This document shows positions 57,480 to 64,000 of a stretch of DNA of 64,000 bases, piece after piece. The stretch is taken from positions 488,084 to 552,083 of the forward strand of contig MNCI01008086.1 in NCBI GenBank assembly GCA_015680685.1, in the 5' to 3' direction. A program made the translations under genes and the position numbers. Under the pieces are notes generated by a model. The model worked only from the letters and a program-made list of their open reading frames with translations, searched no databases and was not told where the DNA came from. The first letter of the stretch is position 1, and each line of letters starts with the position of its first letter. The stretch is from Gnetum montanum. Taxonomy: Eukaryota; Streptophyta; Gnetopsida; Gnetales; Gnetaceae.

Positions 57480-58680
57480 TCTTGATAGGGCCAAGCACTT
57501 CATGAAAATCAATGGACACCTTTACAAGGTGAATGTAGATGGCTTGGTTTAATGGTGCATCCGTGATGAGGATAAACTACGTGTCCTTCAAGATGCTCAT
57601 GAGGGCCCTTTTGGGGGCCACTATGTTGGATGACACATGACCATTAAAATCCTGCTTATAGGATATTATTGACCTACACTCTTTAGAGATGTTCAATGGT
57701 TTTTCTGCTCCTATGAATAATGTCAGAGAGACTATGGGATGAAAACACAAATGGAGGGACCTTAACAGTGGATCCAGCCATTAGAACCCTTTGATATTTG
57801 GGGCATTGACTTCATGGATCCCATTGCACCCATGTCTAATGGAAAGGTGTATATCATCATTGTAGTAGACTACTATACCAAGTTGGTAGAGGCGGCAACT
57901 ATCACTGACTATTCCTCAACCATGGTCGCATGGTTTGTCCAACAACAAATTGTGAATAGGTTTGGGATGCTACGTGCACTCATTTCAAATAATGGAACTC
58001 ACTTTATGGATAATAATCTTTGTAAACTCATGTAGCACTTGGGGGTCGAACATAAACTTACAACACCCTATCACCCCAAGCCAGGGCAAGCCAAAGTCAC
58101 AAATAGGAAGATTAAAAAGATCCTAACTAGGACCATTAGCAAATATAGGAGGGATTGGAGCACAAAACTTAACAATGCCCTCTGGGCCTATCGCTCAATG
58201 TGAAAACTTCCTATAGGATACTCTCCTTATGAGTTAGTGTACGAGAAACTACAAAAACTTCCAATTCAGGCAGAACTCCAAACACTATCTACTGACCACT
58301 AGTGATTTGGGTCTTGACTTATCACTAGCACAATGAGAATGACTTATCAACTTGAATGTGCTAGATGAGAATCAACTAGTAGCCCTATCATAAAATGAAA
58401 TACATAAGGGCTATAATAAAAAATGTCATAATCTTAGGATTCGAAAGGTAACATTTCAATCTGGAGATAAGGTACTCTACTGGAACCCCACACATGTACC
58501 GCAATGTACTAAGTTTCAAACACTATGGGAGGGACCTTATATTGTTTCCAAAAACCTTGTTTTCCAGGGCTCTACTTATCCACAAACCTGAGGATCCCAC
58601 GAAAACACAGTTAGTCAATATGCAACAATTAAAACCCTTCCATGAACTCCACCGAACCAGTGTCACTGCCCTTTTATTAT
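57480..58680 (+). pseudogene. Integrase of element E
   Basis: The HHCC zinc finger is recognisable (HEGPFGGHYVG ... C-x2-C). The core contains WGIDFMDPI with the first catalytic Asp, but the second (family ISDNGTHF) is ISNNGTHF at 57982-58002 and the Glu position (GQAEV) reads GQAKV at 58093-58095. Both are explained by G-to-A transitions. C-terminal WEGPYIV lies near 58528 in a shifted frame. Inactive. Confidence 0.8.
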
Positions 58681-58722
58681 AAAGTCAACCTCATTCCATT
58701 TTCTGGGTCTCCTCCTCGTAGT

Positions 58723-58736
58723 TCAGTCATGGGGGA
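58723..58736 (+). other. PPT-like tract after pol of element E
   Basis: TCAGTCATGGGGGA, the same as the tract before the A and B 3' LTRs, but no LTR follows; the sequence downstream matches the internal non-coding part of B. Confidence 0.5.
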
Positions 58737-59389
58737 GATCATCATCCATGCTAATAACCTCTATTGGCTCCTCAGTTGTTTTTGAAAGTTTTGGTTTTAT
58801 ACCTTTTTTTTACAACATCGTTTGTACATTTGACCATTCTTATTTATATATTTATTTACTTATTTATTTATTTATTTCTATATGTGTATATATACTTATC
58901 TTTTAGTTGTTTTCTACCTCTCATTAATAAGCTGTCTTATTGTCTCAGGATGTACTAGTGCAGTTATTCCTCTTTGCGATGGTGCATATTATGGTTTGCC
59001 TATTATATCTAGTTCCTGCCTTAGCATTGCTATTCTAGGAAGTCACGTTATACTTTCATTTTATTTAATAGGAAGTGAGTCCACATCATCCACCCATCCA
59101 CCCACTCCATGGTTTTCCTTATTTTGGAAACATGGAATCCATTTTCCATTAAAAATAACTTTAATTAATTTGTGACTTGTGTAGTTTTCGAACTTGAGGA
59201 GGACCCAATGATCTGAACAAGGTGTGACTTCAAAGGAAATACAAAATTCTTCATACTTTTCTATTCCCTTGTCTATGAAACTATCCTCACAGATTGCTTA
59301 CCACTCCCATACTAGGAAGTTCATTGGTAATTTGTCCTTGCACAGTGTGGTTCTCATCATTTGAAAAATAAAAATAAAAATGAGGATTC

Positions 59390-59864
59390 AATTCAAGGTT
59401 TTCCTAGAATTCAGAAGTTTCTAAAAGATCAGGAATTTCAAAAAAGTCCAAAAACAAAAAGAAGATTTAGCAAATATCCTATACAACAATTTGGCAGAAA
59501 TACAGTAATAGATTTAGCCTCTTTGCCACCAGTCTTACCTTCAGTTAAATATGATAGCAGACCTAGTACCAGTACAAATAGCAGTAAAGGTAGCAATATT
59601 GACCCCAAAGGATCATTATTTATGATACAATATAGAGATGTAAAAGGAAAAAGAATACATCAAGGAGGAAAATGGCCACCAAAGGCATCCTATCATACAA
59701 CCATTTTAGAGGATCAGATACCAGAAACTAGAGTAGACTGTAGCTATCTGTTAGAACATAGCATAGAAGATAGCATAGAATCAGAAAGAAGAAATTTGTC
59801 AGTTAAACTATTTGTGCCATTGGACCAGCTATTGCAACAACAACATGAATTAATTAGAAAATAA
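59390..59864 (+). pseudogene. Unassigned first ORF of the pararetrovirus
   Basis: Open frame from transposon-derived sequence (non-ATG, 59361) to TAA 59862-59864. It is basic and Ser-rich at first, then mixed (IQYRDVKGKRIHQGGKWPP), then charged. Position would suit a movement protein or N-terminal polyprotein region, but I see no 30K-family motif. Confidence 0.45.
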
Positions 59865-59865
59865 G

Positions 59866-61419
59866 TTGCAAGAAGTGTGGGAACATGTAGGTCATTATGA
59901 AGATATCATAAAGCATCAAAGGCGTAAAAAGAAGGATAAAAAAGGAACATTTTTAAAAGAAGTTCAAAGTTTAGAAAAGAAACTAGCTGCTCATGAAATC
60001 AGGGAAAAGGATCCAAAGAAAGATGGTTGGGAACCAACAAAATTAAAAGAAAAACTACAAAAGCTTCAAGAAGAAAAGAAGTTAAAACAGCCAGCAGTAA
60101 AGTAATCAAGGTCGTCAGCATCTTCAGATTCAGAACAGAAAGGTTGTCAAGGACAAATAATGATGTCACATCCTCTAAAATTACAAAGAATTCCACCAGG
60201 TTTTATGGCATATCAAGAACTAAATCTAATAGCAGTACCGTTAATCAACATTGATTATACACTGCCAAGAGAAATAATGCACACTTTCAAAAATTGGGTT
60301 GAGCATTTAATGATTGCAGCAACAGCAGCGCAAGCAGATAATGAGACAGGAATCAAAATTGGAATGAGAAGAACGTTCGGCAAAATTAGGTATTGGTGGG
60401 ATAATTCAATAGACGAAGCTAAACAAGAAGTCATCGACAGCAGATATGAAGGTCTGTACACTACTTTATCTACAGAATTTTTAGTTGAACAAACTAACTA
60501 TTTAATAATGAGTGATAAGATGATGCTAAGCTAGAAGAAGCTACATCGACTAGAAGACTTTGAAGAATACAGTGCAGAGTATGGAAGAGAAGTTTATCGC
60601 GTGACCTTACACAGAGATCCCCTTACAAATCATCTGTATCTCGGCTCTTTGCCTAGTAAGTTGGGACAACTCATCATTCATAATGCTTTAATGAGGGATA
60701 TAAATATTTCTTATCAGTATTTTGTAGATGTAGTTCATCTAGTTAAACAAGAACTACAGAAAGCATGTTATGATGTAAGCCTTAGGAAAATTATTCCTAA
60801 TGCAAATATTTCTAACAATATTGACGGAGTAGATTACCATCCAAAAACATTTAAAAAGAAAAAGAAAAATGTGAAAAAATACAGAAAGTTCAGAAGATTT
60901 TCAGTTCAAGCAAAACCAAAAAAGTTCAGAAGACATAGATTCATCCGACGAAGGAAAAATAATAAAAAAAGCAATGTATGCTATTATAACTGCAATGAAA
61001 AGGGACATTATGCATATGAATGCCCCAAGAAGAAGCGTCCTCAAAAGATAAAAGCATTTTTTGAAGTATATGGTCATGAATGGGAACCAATTGAAGAAGA
61101 AGAAGATTTTCTACAGGCGTTAGCAAATGGAGAAAAGATTTTTAGAATTGAGTATCTAGAAGAAAGTGACAAAGAAGAAGAACTAGCAGAAGCAGAAATG
61201 CCAGAGGTAGCAGCCCTGAAAATGGTAAGAACAACTGAAGAATCATGGGAGAATGATTCAGAGATTAATGCATTTCTTGCAGATAAAGAAATTGACTACA
61301 CCTATACAGGAGAATTAGATTCAAACATACCAGAAGATCAAGAAGATTCAGAAAACTCAGAAAAAGATGAAGACCAGATTCAAGATCAAGATCAATCATC
61401 AGAATTAGATAGGTATTAA
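59866..61419 (+). pseudogene. Coat protein region of the pararetrovirus
   Basis: One frame with stops at 60103-60105 and 60532-60534, ending in a third at 61417-61419. First a Lys/Glu-rich coiled coil (about 59930-60100). Then the capsid core, with YFVDVVHLVKQELQKACYD near its end (60718-60780). Then a strongly basic stretch (60850-60970) and a CCHC zinc finger CYYNCNEKGHYAYEC (60979-61023), followed by an acidic tail. The finger has three residues between the first two Cys; the usual spacing is two. Confidence 0.75.
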
Positions 61420-61915
61420 GCCTCAACAGCAGAAAGTGGAATCAATCCATTTTCGAAATATGTCTTTGAAGGAGAAACTAGTGGAATTCTTGGAGATGCA
61501 GAAAGTTCCAGAATCAAGAATTACTACAGCCTATCAAGTGAAGATGAAGAGACATCAGACAACGGTAGCAAAGCAATTCAATCAAAGGTGCCTACCAAGT
61601 TTCTCATAACTCCATTCAATTACAAGAAAGAAAGATCATTCAAGCCATTGTTAGATCTTAACAAGCCACCTCGAGGAGCCAAAGAAGAATTACCAACGTC
61701 AATCCTACATCAAATTAAGAAGACAGTCACAACGGTATGCATTATCATAATTCCAATGGACAGGCAAAAATGGAAAAAGTTCAATGCTTTTCTAGATACA
61801 GGCGCAACGCTGAATTTTGCCCATGAAAAAGTTTTGAATACTTGGGTAAATGCAACAAGGCCATTCACGATTGAAACTATGAATGGAGTTGATCAGACCA
61901 TCAATGTCCAGCTAT
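61420..61915 (+). pseudogene. Aspartic protease region of the pararetrovirus
   Basis: Same frame as the coat protein. Active site FLDTGAT with Asp codon 61795-61797. Only about 40 codons follow before the sequence jumps into the RT, so the C-terminal half of the protease is missing. Confidence 0.7.
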
Positions 61916-63187
61916 GCTTGTGCTTGCTTTATAGTAAGAAATCATGCCAAAGTTAAGAGAGGAAAAGCTCGCATGGTTATCAACTACATCTCTTTGAATG
62001 CAGTTACAATTGACATCAAGTGGCCTTTGCCAAATAAGGAAGAACTCATTCAACGAGTAGCAGCCAAGAAGATTTTTAGCAAGTTCAACTGCAAGAGTGG
62101 TTATCACCAGATAAAAATTGCAGAAGAAGACATACACAAAACAACATTTCTAACACTAGGAGGACTATACGAATGGCTAGTTATGCCATTTGGTTTGAAG
62201 AACGCTCCAGCTCAATTTCAGTGCAGAATGGATAAAATCTTTGGTCAGTATCGAGATTTTATATCAAATTATATAGATGACTTTTTAATCTTTTTAGATT
62301 CCATAACAGAGCACTATGAACACTTGAAATTTTTTGCAAAATTATGCATAGATGATGGCATAGGACTTTCTGGATCACCGCAGAAGTTTCAGGTTTGTTG
62401 CAAGAAGATTGAATTCTTAGGAGTTTCCATGGAATAAGAAAAAATTTTAATGCAGCCACATGTATTAGAAAAAATTATGAAGTTTCCAGACCAATTAGAG
62501 TCCAAGGAACAATGCATGAGGTTTCTTGGATGTGTCAACTACATCTCAAAGCATATCAGTCATTTGTCAGACAAAATAGTAGCTTTGAGGAAATGCAAGA
62601 ATTCAGCTCCATTTCAATGGACAGAAGCATCAACTAAAGAAGTTTGTGAATTAAAGAAGATCAGCCAGAATCTACTGCCATTAGAGCCTATCTGGGAAGG
62701 ACCCTTTATCCTAAATACGGATGCAAGCTACAATTCTTGGGGAGTAGTTTTACTAAAAGTGGGAAAAGGAGAAGAAAATGAAGCAATTTGTGCCTATGCT
62801 TCAAGATGTTTCGCTAGTAATGAGCTCAACTAGTGGCCAGCAGAAAAAGAGATCCTTGCAGCCATTAGAGGATTAGAGAAGTTTCATGTGTATTTAATTG
62901 GAGAAACATTTATCCTAAGGACAGATTCAAGTAACCTAGCCACACTGATGAAGAGAAAGATCACAGCTTCACCAAAGTTACAGAGATTTGCGTGGTGGCA
63001 GTTTCTTTTGTCCTAGTATGATTTCTCAGTTCAGCAGGTATCGTCAACCATGAATGCCTTACCTGATGCCTTAACACGTGAATTAAAATGTTTTATGCTT
63101 AGAGGACCCAGAGCTGCAGGTTCTAGTTCTGGCGAGTCAGCTGAAGAAGAATGGAAGCAATGGCCTCTAGAAACCCTAGAGAATTAA
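61916..63187 (+). pseudogene. Reverse transcriptase and RNase H of the pararetrovirus
   Basis: Begins abruptly inside RT at VRNHAKVKRGKARMVINY, so the N-terminal fingers are absent. Then YHQIKIAEEDIHKTTF, MPFGLKNAPAQFQ, catalytic YIDD (62270-62281) and FLGVSME. RNase H has NTDASYNSWGVVL, CAYASRCF, EKEILAAIRGLEKF and DALTREL. Stops at 62435-62437, 62831-62833 and 63014-63016; 63185-63187 ends this part. Confidence 0.8.
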
Positions 63188-63697
63188 GTAGCATGGTGTC
63201 GAAACATAACCATGTTATTCCCACAGGAGTCAACAAGCAGTGTTTCAAGGTTGTATCCAAACTTAAATGTATTCATCAACATGACAGGTCGCATTGATTG
63301 TATTGTCAACAACTTGAAGTGGACCAGACTTGAACCAAGGATTCTTCGTCATCTACAAGATTGTGCTATCCTTGACAATATTTTACTCATCCGATGCCAG
63401 TTGTTTTCAAATTAGTTTGCACGCAATTATTTCAACCACTTGCTGCAATGGAATGGATGGGAAGTAGCACTTTGCAACACATTTCAACGGATCAACTTGT
63501 ACAAAGAAGTCACTATCTACCACAATGAAGTAAAAGTGGAATGACCGCCTTTGCTTGAAGATGAAGATGCCCAAGACCCTACGTCATTGCCAAGCCTACT
63601 TGAAGATATGACATGACTCATCCACCTTTGTGCCGAGTGTCAACGCTCTAGGACAAAAATGTGTAGCGTCCATAGAGCGATCTTGAAAGCTCTATAA
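63188..63697 (+). pseudogene. Unassigned C-terminal region after RNase H
   Basis: The RT/RNase H frame continues, with stops at 63413, 63542 and 63614, to TAA 63695-63697. It ends with a compact Cys/His motif, C-x2-C-x7-C-x2-H (63629-63673). I do not recognise the domain; a transactivator-like product or an additional polyprotein domain are possibilities. Confidence 0.45.
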
Positions 63698-63739
63698 GGT
63701 CTGACCTAGGCATAATAATAGAATGTAATAATGTATGTG

Positions 63740-63873
63740 TGACGTAAGTAGTGATGTGTGATCACTCCAATAATGTTGCTTGTGCTTATCCAAAGCGGAG
63801 CACTCACCCCGGTTTGCTCCTATATATAGCTATCGCTATGCCATTGTAAATCATCGCAGTTTGAAGGAATAAA
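63740..63873 (+). promoter_or_regulatory. Pregenomic RNA promoter and poly(A) signal of the pararetrovirus
   Basis: TGACGTAAG (63740-63748), as in as-1 elements of caulimovirus promoters, lies 73 bases before a TATATATA box (63821-63828). AATAAA follows at 63868-63873, as expected where the terminally repeated part of the transcript contains the processing signal. Position directly after the last coding frame agrees. Confidence 0.65.
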
Positions 63874-64000
63874 CTTGCAGTTGGTTTGTGTGATACAAAC
63901 ACTGTTTTGCAGTCTCGTGATGAGAGCTAATTACTTCTTGAGTGAAGTAGATCCTCTAGTGCATACGCTATGCGACGTCTCTATTAGAGTTATTGAGCAA

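Larger units (their letters stand above)
52780..59390 (+). mobile_element. LTR retrotransposon E, gag-pol, Athila-like Ty3, no LTRs in window
   Basis: Gag remnants from about 53100, an assembly gap at 54833-55209, then protease, RT, RNase H and integrase remnants to about 58680, then a PPT-like tract and a T-rich region matching element B (58723-59390). Similarity to B stops near 59390, where viral sequence starts. No LTR flanks it, so both ends are missing. Confidence 0.8.
59390..64000 (+). mobile_element. Endogenous pararetrovirus (Caulimoviridae), broken copy
   Basis: Gene order coat protein, protease, RT, RNase H with a promoter resembling pregenomic-RNA promoters, and no integrase, identifies a caulimovirid integrated in the genome. 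The main frame runs 59866-61956 with stops at 60103, 60532 and 61417; the RT frame (from 61883) is shifted by one base, with stops at 62435, 62831 and 63014. A movement protein is not recognised. The copy is not able to make a virus as it stands. Gymnosperm genomes are known to carry endogenous caulimovirids; the exact genus is not determined here. Confidence 0.85.

Noticed and set aside
59708-59722. Reverse TGATCTGA-like tRNA-Met primer site in the pararetrovirus
   Set aside because: Weak match on the wrong strand inside an open frame; no real primer site was found in the window.
1-64000. tRNA, rRNA genes or CRISPR arrays
   Set aside because: No complete tRNA cloverleaf, rRNA stretch or spaced identical repeats seen; tRNA-like boxes all belong to SINE-like repeats.

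Overview
This is nuclear DNA of a large-genome land plant. AT-rich intergenic sequence is packed with old, heavily mutated transposable elements around one intact, intron-containing R2R3-MYB gene. Very long intergenic distances, decay dominated by transitions (CGA/CAA/TGG to stop, GAT/GAA to AAT/AAA), several tRNA-derived SINE families and an endogenous caulimovirid fit a gymnosperm best, but the species cannot be fixed from the sequence. A 377-base run of N and two single Ns mark a draft assembly.

Layout. 1-4.28 kb: a decayed antisense Ty3-type gag, SINE copies and diverged short repeats. 4.29-10.9 kb: a low-copy, GC-richer island holding a subgroup-21 MYB gene (three exons, 8187-10365) with a complex 5' region (tandem duplication, upstream ORFs, TATA box). 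11-28 kb: AT-rich TE debris with RTE and L1-type LINE remnants on both strands, two well-defined SINE families, and a 5'-truncated LTR element (A, 20.94-22.98 kb). 28.0-29.1 kb: a second small low-copy island with unidentified ORFs. 29.15-31.29 kb: an antisense Copia remnant split by a 5'-truncated L1-type LINE that is bounded by a perfect 19-bp target-site duplication. 31.45-37.64 kb: a complete LTR retrotransposon (B) with CTAGT target-site duplication and tRNA-Asp-type primer site; it encodes only Gag. 38.3-41.3 kb: a second LTR element on the minus strand, with 1.17-kb LTRs around only about 0.65 kb of non-coding DNA. 41.3-49.9 kb: AT-rich sequence with a hAT-like transposase remnant, an RTE remnant, SINEs and a minus-strand LTR (C). 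49.9-52.6 kb: minus-strand element D (LTR plus a coiled-coil ORF). 52.8-59.4 kb: plus-strand element E, whose gag matches B and whose pol is Athila-like Ty3. 59.4-64.0 kb: an endogenous caulimovirid with coat protein, protease, RT/RNase H and pregenomic-RNA promoter, broken by many stops and one internal deletion.

How the parts relate. LTRs A, B, C and D belong to one family. B lacks pol and E carries a related gag plus pol, so E represents the kind of element that could have moved B. The second SINE family ends in the same sequence (GGGKTC-YAACACCCC) as the L1-type LINE fragments, suggesting a LINE/SINE partnership. The only gene likely to be functional is the MYB regulator; everything else appears decayed.
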